Shown: positions 1 to 6,207 of the stretch, piece by piece
Layout of the letters: every line of letters starts with the position of its first letter
Numbering within the stretch: the stretch's first letter is position 1
From: Natrinema versiforme JCM 10478
GTDB lineage: Archaea; Halobacteriota; Halobacteria; Halobacteriales; Natrialbaceae
Length of the DNA: 33,257 nt
Reading direction: 5' to 3'
Assembly (NCBI RefSeq): GCF_000337195.1
Contig: NZ_AOID01000066.1
Span: forward strand, 1 to 33,257
Made by a program: the position numbers and the translations under genes
Notes under the pieces: model-generated
What the model was told of the DNA's origin: nothing
Seen by the model: the letters and a program-made list of their open reading frames with translations, nothing else
Database searches by the model: none

Positions 1-383
1 CGTACTCGGTGCCGCGGCCGTAGCCGACGCCGCGGATTCCCTCGGGCGGGTAGCGGGTGGCCTCGACGAGCGCCCGCGCGTCCTCGGGCGTGTCGATCAT
101 CGGGGCCATCACGCCGTTGACGCCGGCGTCGAGGACGCGTTTGATTTCCGTCGGATCGTTCTCCGAGAGGCGGACGATCGCCCCAGGGTCGGGGTCGACA
201 TCTGCAGCGTCGATCGCGCGAGCCATCTCGGTGATCGTCTCGATCGAGTTCGTCGAGTGCTCGCCGTCAATCATCACGGCGTCGAACTCGAGGCGAGCGC
301 TGAGTTCGGCGATCGCGGGATCGCTCAGCGCGACCCAGGTCCCGACGAGCGGCTCTCGGTCGCGCAGGGCGGAGTAGAACGTC
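1..383 (-). CDS. HpcH/HpaI aldolase family protein, N-terminal part
   Basis: This is the 5' part of a gene that continues past the left edge. Starting from ATG at 383-381 the minus strand reads MTFYSALRDREPLVGTWVAL and continues without a stop to base 1. The stretch VMIDGEHST (about residues 38-46) followed by VNGVMAPMIDTPEDA and RYPPEGIRGVGYGRG is typical of the HpcH/HpaI aldolase/citrate lyase TIM-barrel family. These enzymes cleave or form 2-keto-3-deoxy or 4-hydroxy-2-oxo acids with a divalent metal in the cytoplasm. The family assignment rests on these motifs. The substrate cannot be told from the N-terminal third. Codon use is GC-rich and regular, unlike the broken genes that follow, so this may be the last core gene before an accessory block. 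Confidence 0.85.
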
Positions 384-860
384 ATGCCACCCTGTTCGCC
401 GATTCGTGAGAAAAGGTCATCGGTAACGGAATTGTAGCCCCGTGCGGTCACAGTCGAATCCTAACTCCGCCGCCTTCGAACTCACTTCGCGCCTCGTCTT
501 CCTCGATAGAGTGAGTAAAATAACTATTAGATATGAAAACAACAGGGCCATTAAGACGGAACAGGCGTCGAGAAAGATCAATGAACAACTTACCGACCAA
601 TTCTGAGCAACGAAATGGTAGGGACTCAGTCACTGTGCATAGGCAGTCGCTCGTCAGAGGTAGATCCCGGTATCCCGAATTTGTGTTCTCCTCTGCAGTA
701 GGGGACTTGTCTTAACCAACGCCCCCAGGAATGACCTCAAATTGTTGGTTAACACTCTAGAAGCTTGGGACCTGCTTCACCACCCCACCTGCTACTGACG
801 ATGTGTTTGTCGGCGCCGTGAGGCGCGAGGTGAGCTCTCACGTGCCTGGCGGGATTCACT
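384..860. other. intergenic stretch without a supported gene
   Basis: About 475 bases in which I see no credible coding region. Short open frames exist on both strands, but their composition (runs of R and S, no family resemblance) looks like chance. The only clear structure is the inverted repeat at 712-752. Composition drops in GC around 515-560. This gap separates the GC-rich aldolase gene from the mosaic of broken genes to the right, so it could hold one edge of an inserted element, but I found no tRNA fragment or direct repeat to prove that. Confidence 0.5.
712..752. repeat. 9-bp perfect inverted repeat with 23-nt spacer
   Basis: TTAACCAAC at 712-720 is matched by its exact reverse complement GTTGGTTAA at 744-752. 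It lies in the gene-free stretch upstream of the small gene at 861. It could be an operator, a relic of an IS end, or a weak hairpin. Nothing nearby decides between these. Confidence 0.5.
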
Positions 861-1028
861 ATGCCTGATCCAAATCCTCGCAATGACACAAGTGCCGACT
901 ACGAACAGCTCGAGAAGGGACTTCTCGTCCACGAGCCGAGCGGTACCACCTTTGATTTGACCACTCAACTGGCCGTCTTCCATCGCGGCTGGACGGCTGC
1001 CCGCGACGCCGACGCGGAGGCCGAGTGA
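861..1028 (+). CDS. small conserved haloarchaeal protein, 55 aa
   Basis: ATG at 861 opens a 55-residue frame beginning MPDPNPRNDTSADYEQLEKG and ending AARDADAEAE, with TGA at 1026-1028. The protein is acidic. Its middle, LLVHEPSGTTFDLTTQLAVF, looks like a folded small domain. I know of similar short haloarchaeal proteins encoded just before a zinc-ribbon gene of the DUF7558 kind, and here the stop codon overlaps the GTG of such a gene (GTGA at 1025-1028). No function is known to me. The tight overlap suggests co-translation with the zinc-ribbon protein, which is itself frameshifted in this copy. Confidence 0.6.
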   Translation: MPDPNPRNDTSADYEQLEKGLLVHEPSGTTFDLTTQLAVFHRGWTAARDADAEAE

Positions 1029-1361
1029 CGCACAAACCCTCGTCAACTGTGCCTTCTGTGACGCTCCGCCCGGCGCCGAGACTGGTGAGGCGCACACTTG
1101 GGGCCAGGATGAGCGGGTCACTCACCCGATCTGCGTGGACTGCGCGATCCAGACAGAGCGTATCCCGACGAGCGCGATCACGTCGCCTGTGACGGCTGTG
1201 GGCTGGTTGTCGACACGCTCGCGGCGCTCACCCGGTTCCGGGTCGAACTGGGACACCTCGAAGGCCCGTTGCAACTGTGCGCTCGCTGTAGTCCGGGTGG
1301 TCTTGCGACGTACTGGACGCGCGATCTTGAGGACCACCTCGTCACGGCGGCGGCGGAGTGA
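1025..1361 (+). pseudogene. zinc-ribbon (DUF7558-like) gene, two frameshifts
   Basis: Read across three frames, this stretch rebuilds one protein with four CxxC pairs: CAFC, CVDC, CDGC and CARC, ending DLEDHLVTAAAE with TGA at 1359-1361. The natural start is GTG at 1025, which overlaps the stop of the upstream small gene. After GTG ACG, the bases CACA at 1031-1034 carry two extra nucleotides (probable CA duplication), throwing the reading out of frame with TLVNCAFCDAPPG. A second shift of one base lies at about 1159-1163, between IQTE and DERDHVACDGC. The family name is from memory of similar haloarchaeal zinc-ribbon proteins. The frames and cysteine pairs are directly visible. Sequencing error is the main alternative to a true pseudogene. 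Confidence 0.75.
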
Positions 1362-1377
1362 CCCCAACACTCATTAC

Positions 1378-1400
1378 TGATTCACTGTAAACTGTAATCA
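1378..1400. promoter_or_regulatory. possible operator: tandem ACTGTAA inside TGATT/AATCA
   Basis: Just upstream of the winged-helix gene (GTG at 1411), ACTGTAA occurs twice in tandem at 1384-1390 and 1391-1397. The pair is bracketed by the inverted pentamers TGATT (1378-1382) and AATCA (1396-1400). The position 11-33 nt before the start fits an autoregulatory site for the gene's own product. This is inference from placement only. Confidence 0.4.
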
Positions 1401-1410
1401 AGAACAAACC

Positions 1411-2007
1411 GTGTCACGCACCTCAAATCGGGCTGACGGCGACATCGTCCGCGACTTCCTCTCGGTCGCGGACCTCCTCGAGGAGCCACAGCTGGCCCAG
1501 CTGTACGCGTACCTCGCTCGGGAGGGCGAGGCGACCGTCCAGGACGTGATGGACGACCTCGAACTCGCCCAGGGGACCGCCTACAGCTACGTCAACCGGC
1601 TCGACGACGCCGGCGTCGTCGACGTCACTGACGACGAGCAGCCCCGCCGGTACGCCGCCCGGGAGATCGACCTGACTGTAACGACGGCCACCGGCAACCG
1701 CGAGTACACGATCACGCCGGCGCTGATCGACGCCGTCGGCCGCCGAGAGACAGACGCCGACATCGACACCTACATCGACCGCCACGGCGTCGCCGGCCTC
1801 GCGACCGCGCTCACCTATGCGGTCGCCCGCGAACGCGGCGAGGTGACCCACCGACTGATGGCGGAAGACATCGGCATCTCGCCGCTGGCTGCGGAGATGA
1901 TCCTCCAGGCACTCCGGCCCGTCGTCCACGAGCACTACGACGTCGAGGAGTCAGGGTCGGGACTCGACGAGTTGGGCATCGACGGCGACGGCGCTGACGA
2001 CGCGTGA
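1411..2007 (+). CDS. winged-helix regulator paired with PIN-like protein
   Basis: The 198-residue protein starts at GTG 1411. Residues about 12-90 read as a winged-helix DNA-binding fold (FLSVADLLEEPQLAQLYAYL, then TVQDVMDDLELAQGTAYSYV and RLDDAGVVD as recognition-helix region). The C-terminal half (DIDTYIDRHGVAGLATALTY onward) resembles the haloarchaeal domain I recall as DUF7437. The tail is acidic. The stop codon overlaps the GTG of the next gene (GTGA at 2004-2007), so the two are translationally coupled. Regulator first and PIN-like nuclease second is the usual order of VapBC-type toxin-antitoxin pairs, so this protein may be the antitoxin or autorepressor. That role is inference. Confidence 0.75.
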   Translation: MSRTSNRADGDIVRDFLSVADLLEEPQLAQLYAYLAREGEATVQDVMDDLELAQGTAYSYVNRLDDAGVVDVTDDEQPRRYAAREIDLTVTTATGNREYTITPALIDAVGRRETDADIDTYIDRHGVAGLATALTYAVARERGEVTHRLMAEDIGISPLAAEMILQALRPVVHEHYDVEESGSGLDELGIDGDGADDA

Positions 2008-2513
2008 GCCGGCTCCACATCGCCGACACCGGCCTATTCGTCGCGATGGGGCAGCCGTCGAATAGCCGCTATCAGGCCGTTCGGCGGTTTGCTCGCGGAA
2101 ACGACCTCACCTTCGTCCTTCCCGAACGGGTGTACGAGGAGCTGACCGTCGACGATCCGGATGTCGAAACCCCGCTCGTCGACGCCGCAATCGACGAGGG
2201 CTGGGCGACGGTTGCGGCGCCACTGGAGTTCTCCAAGCCGGTCGTCTCGCGGGTGATGGACGGCGTTCAGCGGTACATCGCGAACACTGACGACCGCCCT
2301 GCCAACGATGTCGAGCGTGCGGACGCCGCCCTCGCCGCCCTCGCTGTCCAGCATCTCAGCGCGGGGGCGGCAACCGAGGTCTACATCTACACGACCGATA
2401 TCGCGGCCGGCGAGGGGGCCGAAACCGTGCTCGCGAGCGAGGGCTACGGGGACTCGGTGACGTTCGTGAACGGCTTCCGGTTCATCGAGGACCTGGTCGC
2501 CGGCGACAGCTGA
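2004..2513 (+). CDS. PIN-domain-like protein, putative toxin or nuclease
   Basis: The protein has 169 residues and starts at GTG 2004 inside the stop of the upstream gene. IADTGLFVAMG at residues 6-16 gives the first acidic residue expected of a PIN nuclease. VYEELT (about 47-52), DVERADAALAALA (about 101-113) and YTTDIAAGEGAETVL (about 129-143) supply further acidic positions, in the order seen in PIN folds. PIN proteins are Mg-dependent RNases that fold as small alpha/beta/alpha sandwiches. The gene is intact, unlike its neighbours on both sides. It could be the toxin of a VapBC-like pair or a domesticated nuclease. The fold is inferred from acidic residue spacing, and no substrate can be named. 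Confidence 0.65.
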   Translation: MSRLHIADTGLFVAMGQPSNSRYQAVRRFARGNDLTFVLPERVYEELTVDDPDVETPLVDAAIDEGWATVAAPLEFSKPVVSRVMDGVQRYIANTDDRPANDVERADAALAALAVQHLSAGAATEVYIYTTDIAAGEGAETVLASEGYGDSVTFVNGFRFIEDLVAGDS

Positions 2514-2515
2514 CG

Positions 2516-2775
2516 CTATTCGGGGTCGAGGCCACGAGCGTCGAGGTCGCCAGCGAGATACTGCTCTCCCGTTCGCGTGATATCGTAGACCCCGTTCCCG
2601 AGGTGGACGAGGAGGCCGTATTCGACCAGCGTCTTGCAGCGGGCATTGATGTGTTGGCGGGAGAAGCGAACCCAATCGCTGTCCGCCATTTCCTTTGGGG
2701 TATCGGGGCCGGCTCCACAGGATGCTCTAGAATACGGTCATCAGCGCGAGACATCCAGTCGGCGTCAAAGCGCAT
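2516..2775 (-). pseudogene. PhiH1-repressor-like winged-helix gene, frameshifted
   Basis: Reading from ATG 2775 on the minus strand gives MRFDADWMSRADDRILEH. A different frame then continues as DTPKEMADSDWVRFSRQHIN, then ARCKTLVEYGLLVHLGNGVY and DITRTGEQYLAGDLDARGLD, ending at TAG 2518-2516. Together these make the roughly 85-residue winged-helix proteins related to the halophage PhiH1 repressor, which bind DNA as small regulators. The frame change lies within 2705-2724, in the G+C-rich stretch between the first helix and the recognition helix, and fits loss of one base or gain of two. The gene is convergent with the PIN-like gene, three bases apart. It is unlikely to make a full protein unless the shift is a sequencing error. 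Confidence 0.7.
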
Positions 2776-2896
2776 AATCGCTTGTGGTTGCGCCGACGCT
2801 ATCCCGAACGCGCTAAGTCAACCAGAAAATCTTCAAGCAACTTCAATTGACTCATTGGTCTTTAAATGCCGGTCATCCTAAGGTTCGAGCGTTGAG

Positions 2897-3220
2897 ATGA
2901 ATTGCTCTTCAAGGACGGGGCCCGGGGCATCGCCGAACCTCGTCGTCGAGATTATCGAGACGCTCGAAGCGTGTGGATTGGATCGGGACGAGTACCAGCT
3001 GTACGACGCTGTCGACGTCGAAGCACTCGAGCAGATCTTGAACTCGTCGAACGGAAACGTGGAAGTACAGTTCACCGTGGAAGGAATCCGCCTTGCGGTG
3101 ACACCAGAAAGCGTCGACGTCCTGATCGACGACGAAGACTCGTATCCGACTCCGTCGCGAACAGTCCCGTGCTCGGTGGCAGTCGAAAGCCGAACGGAAC
3201 CTCGCCTACGGTCTCAGTGA
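2897..3220 (+). CDS. free-standing HalOD1 domain with read-through tail
   Basis: The frame from ATG 2897 contains IIETLEACGLDRDEYQLYDA, then VDVEALEQILNSSNG and VQFTVEGIRLAVTPESVDVL. This is the HalOD1 output domain seen at the ends of haloarchaeal signalling proteins. It is close in sequence to the second copy at 5481-5693. The first 15 residues (NCSSRTGPGASPN) do not belong to the domain. After about residue 78 the frame runs on through DNA that in another frame encodes a TFB, so the last 30 residues (PTPSRTVPCSVAVESRTEPR) are a nonsense tail up to TGA at 3218-3220. The gene is therefore a rearranged HalOD1 copy placed directly on a truncated TFB. No output function is assigned to isolated HalOD1 domains. 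Confidence 0.6.
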   Translation: MNCSSRTGPGASPNLVVEIIETLEACGLDRDEYQLYDAVDVEALEQILNSSNGNVEVQFTVEGIRLAVTPESVDVLIDDEDSYPTPSRTVPCSVAVESRTEPRLRSQ

Positions 3221-3755
3221 AATCCGGCGGATCGTTGCAAGTCTCGGCCTCGCACAGAGTATCCGGGATCAGGCGTGTTCGCTGTTCCGAACGGCACAAT
3301 CTGAACAGCTCTGTTGCGGACGACCACTCGAGGCGGTGGCTGCAGCCAGCGTCTACGCAACGTCTCGGTGTAACGGACTCGGACGATCACGGGCTGAAGT
3401 CACAGCCTGTGCGCGCTGTGATCACCAGAGACTCACCTCCGCCTACAACGCGATGAACATCGAACTCGAGTTACCGACACAGCCGATTGCAGCAACGGAT
3501 CGGATTCCGAGGCTTGCGACAGAACCCGGGGTCCCAGATCATGTTCGTCGACGAGCGCTCGAGTTCGCACAGACGGCACGCGAACGCGGACTGACAATCG
3601 GCTGCCGACCGAGTGGTGTCGCCGCGGGTTGTCTCTATCTCGCTACCCAGCGCGTCGGCTTGTGTCTCTCGCAACAGCAGATCGCCGATACCGCAGGCAC
3701 ATCACCGAATACGCTCCGCAATCGGCGAGACGAGTTACTCGAGATCGATACCTGA
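3147..3755 (+). pseudogene. transcription factor B remnant lacking zinc ribbon
   Basis: In a frame different from the HalOD1 gene, similarity to archaeal TFB begins at about 3147 with RLRREQSRARWQSKAERNLA. It continues through the first cyclin repeat (YGLSEIRRIVASLGLAQSIR) and the second (GVPDHVRRRALEFAQTARER, then GCRPSGVAAGCLYLATQRVG), to TGA after NTLRNRRDELLEIDT. A normal haloarchaeal TFB is about 310-320 residues. Here the N-terminal zinc ribbon and B-finger (about 100 residues) are gone and a HalOD1 domain sits in their place. No good start codon lies at the junction; ATG at 3336 would give only part of the core. Without the ribbon it could not recruit RNA polymerase normally, although a DNA/TBP-binding decoy is conceivable. 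Confidence 0.8.
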
Positions 3756-3873
3756 GTCGGATCATCGAAACCCAGAGAAGACGCTTGTAACGAGTAGATA
3801 GCGCGGTTTCTTTATCCGGAAATCTGGGCGATGATGAATAGAGGGATGGTAACGAGGTGTGTAGCAGCAATCA

Positions 3874-4311
3874 CTAGCGGTTGTGCGGTTTGCATCCGCC
3901 AAGAAGGACGAGAAGCGACTCTGGTTGCTCATCAGTGACGACGGTCACACTGTAGCATTCGTTTTCAGAACCTGTCGCAGCGTCGATTGTCGCGTCTTTC
4001 CACTCACTTTGTGGTGTCTTGGCTTGAACAGCCCACCGTTGTGCATTCGGATTCTCTCCCCACTCATTAATGGTGTACTGTGGCCGTTCTCGTTCTGATC
4101 CTGAGTCAAGTTGATACGACGCCTGATGAACGCGAGTTCCATCACGGAGGACTTCGAGCGAAACCTCAACCGACTTTGGGAGACTGTTTGCCAGCGTCAC
4201 TGAACCGAGCGTATCTGCCCGCATTCCCAGTTCGGACTCAAGAGTGGCGCATCCTGAGACCCAGGTAAAGGCTGTTGTACCGAGGGCCGCGAGGGCCTGA
4301 CGGCGGTTCAT
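3874..4311 (-). CDS. predicted secreted lipoprotein, 145 aa
   Basis: From ATG 4311 the protein begins MNRRQALAALGTTAFTWVSG followed by Cys at position 21. This has a twin-arginine pair and a lipobox-like VSGC, so it looks like a Tat-exported lipoprotein, common in haloarchaea. The mature part (TLGSVTLANSLPKSVEVSLE, then RDGTRVHQASYQLDSGS and NECYSVTVVTDEQPESLLVL) looks like a single beta-sandwich domain of a kind often found in haloarchaeal lipoproteins of unknown role. The open frame extends 103 codons upstream, but that region is A/T-rich promoter DNA, and ATG 4311 with its signal peptide is clearly the better start. On the coding strand an A/T-rich TTTACGTA lies about 25-30 nt upstream. 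Confidence 0.75.
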   Translation of the reverse strand: MNRRQALAALGTTAFTWVSGCATLESELGMRADTLGSVTLANSLPKSVEVSLEVLRDGTRVHQASYQLDSGSERERPQYTINEWGENPNAQRWAVQAKTPQSEWKDATIDAATGSENECYSVTVVTDEQPESLLVLLGGCKPHNR

Positions 4312-4458
4312 ATAAGCAGGCAAGTCACAAATACGTAAATCCTTTCTTATCGGATTAATATACGAACATAGACTGCACCGAACAATCGGTGCGTTCTCTG
4401 TACATGGTGTTGTTTTCTTATTATATTTTGAAATATATTGGAGGTGCTTCCTACTGTA

Positions 4459-4512
4459 ATGGAGTCTCTCGAGCGGTCCCTCGAGTATGTTTTTCTTCCC
4501 CCGAAGGGGTGA
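4459..4512 (+). other. possible 17-codon leader ORF with Shine-Dalgarno
   Basis: GGAGGTG at 4440-4446 is followed 12 nt later by ATG 4459, which opens a short frame ending at TGA 4510-4512 (MESLERSLEYVFLPPKG). It lies between an A/T-rich promoter-like stretch at about 4415-4440 and the ArdC-like gene. It may be a leader peptide or chance. A CCCC-GAA-GGGG hairpin overlaps its end. Confidence 0.25.
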
Positions 4513-4525
4513 GGGGCGTTCCAGA

Positions 4526-5578
4526 ATGGAGCGTCCATCGTCACAAACGATGACTCCGAGTGACTGTTCGCAGGTGTCCTTCGACGACTCAGACACCAGA
4601 CGTGAAGAGATGCAGAGCACGATGGAAGCATGGGTCGAAGATCTCGTTGACGAGGTCGATGATGCCGTCTCGAGCGACGAATTTCAGCGGTGGCTCGAGG
4701 TGCAGAGCCGCTTTCACGACTATTCACATCGAAATACGCTGCTGATCAATCGCCAGTATCCAAATGCGACCCGCGTCGCCGGCTATCGGACATGGCAAAA
4801 CGAATTCGATCGTCATGTGAAAGAAGGCGAAAGTGCAATCTGGATCTGGGCGCCGATCATCGCGAAGCAGTGCCCCGAGTGTGAGAACTCACCGTCGTAC
4901 CATGATCGAAGTGACTGCGAATACGACGAGACGCCGCCTGAGGAGTGGTCGAAAGGGCTCGTCGGCTTTCGACCAGCACCAGTCTTCGATATTTCCCAAA
5001 CTGAGGGGGAACCACCCCCCGAACTCGAGACCGAAGCGACTGGAACCGCCGATGAGCTACTGCCAGCGCTGCTCGAGGCAGCCTCGTCGCTCACTGTGGA
5101 CGTGGAGATCGTCTCCCGAGAGAATTGGCCTCATGGCGATGCCAAGGGCGTCTGTCAGTATCGGTCGCCTGCAGACCGACCACTCGTCAAAGCACGTGAC
5201 CGTGAGAACAGCGCCGATCTCGCTGTGACGCTCGTCCACGAGTACGCTCACGCGCTGTTACACAGTGGCGTCGACGACGAGACTGAACGGTCAGAACGTG
5301 AACTCGAGGCGGAGGCAGTCGGCTACATCGTTGGACGGTACTTCGGGCTGGATACGAGCGGCTCGGCGTTCTATCTCGCTGCGTGGCAGGGCGAAGAGCC
5401 GGAAGTGATCTTCGACCGACTCGAGCGGATCAGTTCGACAGCCGCAGAGATCATCGATGTCGTCGACGAGGTGATGATAGATGAGTGGGCAGGAACTCCT
5501 CTTCAAAATCGTCGACACGCTCGAGACGGCGGGACTCAGTCGCGACGAGTACCAACTCCACCGGGTAATCGATGTTGA
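4526..5578 (+). CDS. ArdC-like / HExxH metalloprotease, rearranged C-terminus
   Basis: The body matches haloarchaeal plasmid proteins joining an ArdC-type ssDNA-binding N-terminal domain (FQRWLEVQSRFHDYSHRNTL, then YPNATRVAGYRTWQNEFDRH) with a zinc-peptidase domain. HEYAH at residues 238-242 and the downstream ELEAEAVGYIVGRYFGLDTS give the HExxH...E metal site. A CPEC pair near residue 116 may bind zinc. ArdC proteins protect incoming DNA from restriction during conjugation. I start at ATG 4526; ATG 4487 and 4550 are alternatives. After about residue 318 (DVVDEVMIDE) the frame runs into the HalOD1 gene out of frame, so the last 30 or so residues (PLQNRRHARDGGTQ) are not native. Its natural C-terminus was probably replaced when the HalOD1 copy arrived. 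Confidence 0.75.
   Translation: MERPSSQTMTPSDCSQVSFDDSDTRREEMQSTMEAWVEDLVDEVDDAVSSDEFQRWLEVQSRFHDYSHRNTLLINRQYPNATRVAGYRTWQNEFDRHVKEGESAIWIWAPIIAKQCPECENSPSYHDRSDCEYDETPPEEWSKGLVGFRPAPVFDISQTEGEPPPELETEATGTADELLPALLEAASSLTVDVEIVSRENWPHGDAKGVCQYRSPADRPLVKARDRENSADLAVTLVHEYAHALLHSGVDDETERSERELEAEAVGYIVGRYFGLDTSGSAFYLAAWQGEEPEVIFDRLERISSTAAEIIDVVDEVMIDEWAGTPLQNRRHARDGGTQSRRVPTPPGNRC
5464..5473 (+). promoter_or_regulatory. ribosome binding site of second HalOD1 gene
   Basis: GAGGTGAT at 5468-5475 precedes ATG 5481 by 5 nt and matches the haloarchaeal anti-Shine-Dalgarno. It lies inside the ArdC-like frame and supports a separate start for the HalOD1 gene. Confidence 0.55.
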
Positions 5579-5693
5579 AGCACTCGAGCAACTCGCGGAC
5601 TCATCGAACGATGAGCTCGAGATTAGATTCTCGGTCGGAGAGTTTCGTGTCCTCGTCACGCAGTCCGATGTACGGGTCCTCACGGATCCGTAG
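5481..5693 (+). CDS. free-standing HalOD1 domain protein, 70 aa
   Basis: The protein begins MSGQELLFKIVDTLETAGLS and continues RDEYQLHRVIDVEALEQLAD, with FSVGEFRVLVTQSDVRVLTD at the end. It is essentially a single HalOD1 domain, the C-terminal output module usually attached to haloarchaeal receiver or sensor proteins. It overlaps the out-of-frame end of the ArdC-like gene by 98 bases and has its own Shine-Dalgarno. It is a paralogue of the copy at 2897, sharing the core pattern GL-RDEYQL-VDVEALEQ. Both copies sit on a broken neighbouring gene. No receiver or histidine kinase lies nearby, so its signalling partner is unknown. Confidence 0.75.
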   Translation: MSGQELLFKIVDTLETAGLSRDEYQLHRVIDVEALEQLADSSNDELEIRFSVGEFRVLVTQSDVRVLTDP

Positions 5694-5760
5694 CTTCAAA
5701 ACGGCGACACTTATATGGATGCGTTCTGTGTCGTGTTGCTATTAGTAGAAATCCCTATAG

Positions 5761-5768
5761 TATAAATA
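5761..5768 (+). promoter_or_regulatory. TATA box for candidate structured RNA
   Basis: TATAAATA at 5761-5768 stands 23-27 nt before the start of the strong outer stem at 5791, the spacing expected between an archaeal TATA box and its transcription start. The bases around it are A/T-rich in an otherwise GC-rich area. No start codon with a long frame follows closely, which favours a non-coding transcript. Confidence 0.55.
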
Positions 5769-5787
5769 TCTGCCAACTCACAATCAG

Positions 5788-5882
5788 TATGGAAGCCGCG
5801 CTCCACCTCGTCGCGGGGGCATGCGTTGAAATGCCCCGGGTGATGGCACACCCGAGACGTGGCTTCCAACCCGCGTGGGTTT
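5788..5882 (+). ncRNA. candidate structured RNA, multibranched
   Basis: A 10-bp outer stem pairs 5791-5800 with 5858-5867 (GGAAGCC/GGCTTCC plus three more pairs, one of them G-U). It encloses two further hairpins: GGGGCAT 5816-5822 with ATGCCCC 5831-5837, and GGGTG 5838-5842 with CACCC 5849-5853. A third hairpin follows directly: AACCC 5868-5872 with GGGTT 5877-5881. A 15-base single-stranded strand at 5801-5815 contains CACCTCGTC. Such nested complementarity downstream of a TATA box is what one expects of a stable small RNA. It might be a stand-alone regulatory RNA, a 5' leader element of the zinc-finger gene 100 nt downstream, or an orphan TnpB-associated guide-scaffold RNA. I do not recognise a known family. 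Confidence 0.5.
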
Positions 5883-5981
5883 GCAGGCCAAGTTTCGCTT
5901 ACTTCTAACGGGATATAAACGTCCCGCACGAGAGTCGTATCGCACTCGAGTAGCCGTCAATCCAGACAGTCGCCGCTCAAG

Positions 5982-6140
5982 ATGGCTATGAGCGAGAAGC
6001 GGCGGTCGGGAGAGGAGGAGGACTGGTCGCTGCCGCCGTGTCCGCACTGTGGGAAAGCAGTGATTCTGGTACACACGCGCGGTCCGATGGAGCATATTGC
6101 GGCACCGTGTGGTTGTCACGTCGCGTCGCCTGACCTCTGA
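5982..6140 (+). CDS. small zinc-finger protein, 52 aa
   Basis: From ATG 5982 the protein reads MAMSEKRRSGEEEDWSLPPC and continues PHCGKAVILVHTRGPMEHIA, ending APCGCHVASPDL at TGA 6138-6140. CPHCG at residues 20-24 and CGCH near residue 44 give a four-ligand zinc site. Haloarchaea encode many such 40-70 residue zinc-finger microproteins; a few are implicated in swarming or biofilm regulation, most are uncharacterised. A second ATG lies two codons downstream. A hairpin at 6208-6220 follows the gene and probably ends transcription. Confidence 0.7.
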   Translation: MAMSEKRRSGEEEDWSLPPCPHCGKAVILVHTRGPMEHIAAPCGCHVASPDL

Positions 6141-6207
6141 AGAAGACGCAATCGGTGACGCGATTGAGACCACCGGTACCACATCTTTTGAAGCGGTGTG
6201 ATCAACG

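Noticed and set aside
433-480. GTCGAATCCTAACTC resembling a tRNA T-loop and 3' end (possible attachment site)
   Set aside because: The T-stem cannot form (TCACA against CTAAC) and there is no matching acceptor 5' arm or anticodon arm, so no tRNA or fragment is supported.
533-715. 60-codon plus-strand open frame in the left gap
   Set aside because: No family resemblance, basic low-complexity start and no promoter or ribosome site.
2034-2675. 213-codon minus-strand open frame over the PIN-like gene
   Set aside because: Its composition (R/P/H-rich) is that of an antisense GC-rich frame, and the plus-strand gene has consistent PIN-like motifs and coupling.
4312-4620. N-terminal extension of the lipoprotein frame by 103 codons
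   Set aside because: It crosses A/T-rich promoter DNA and would bury a clear Tat/lipobox signal peptide inside the protein.
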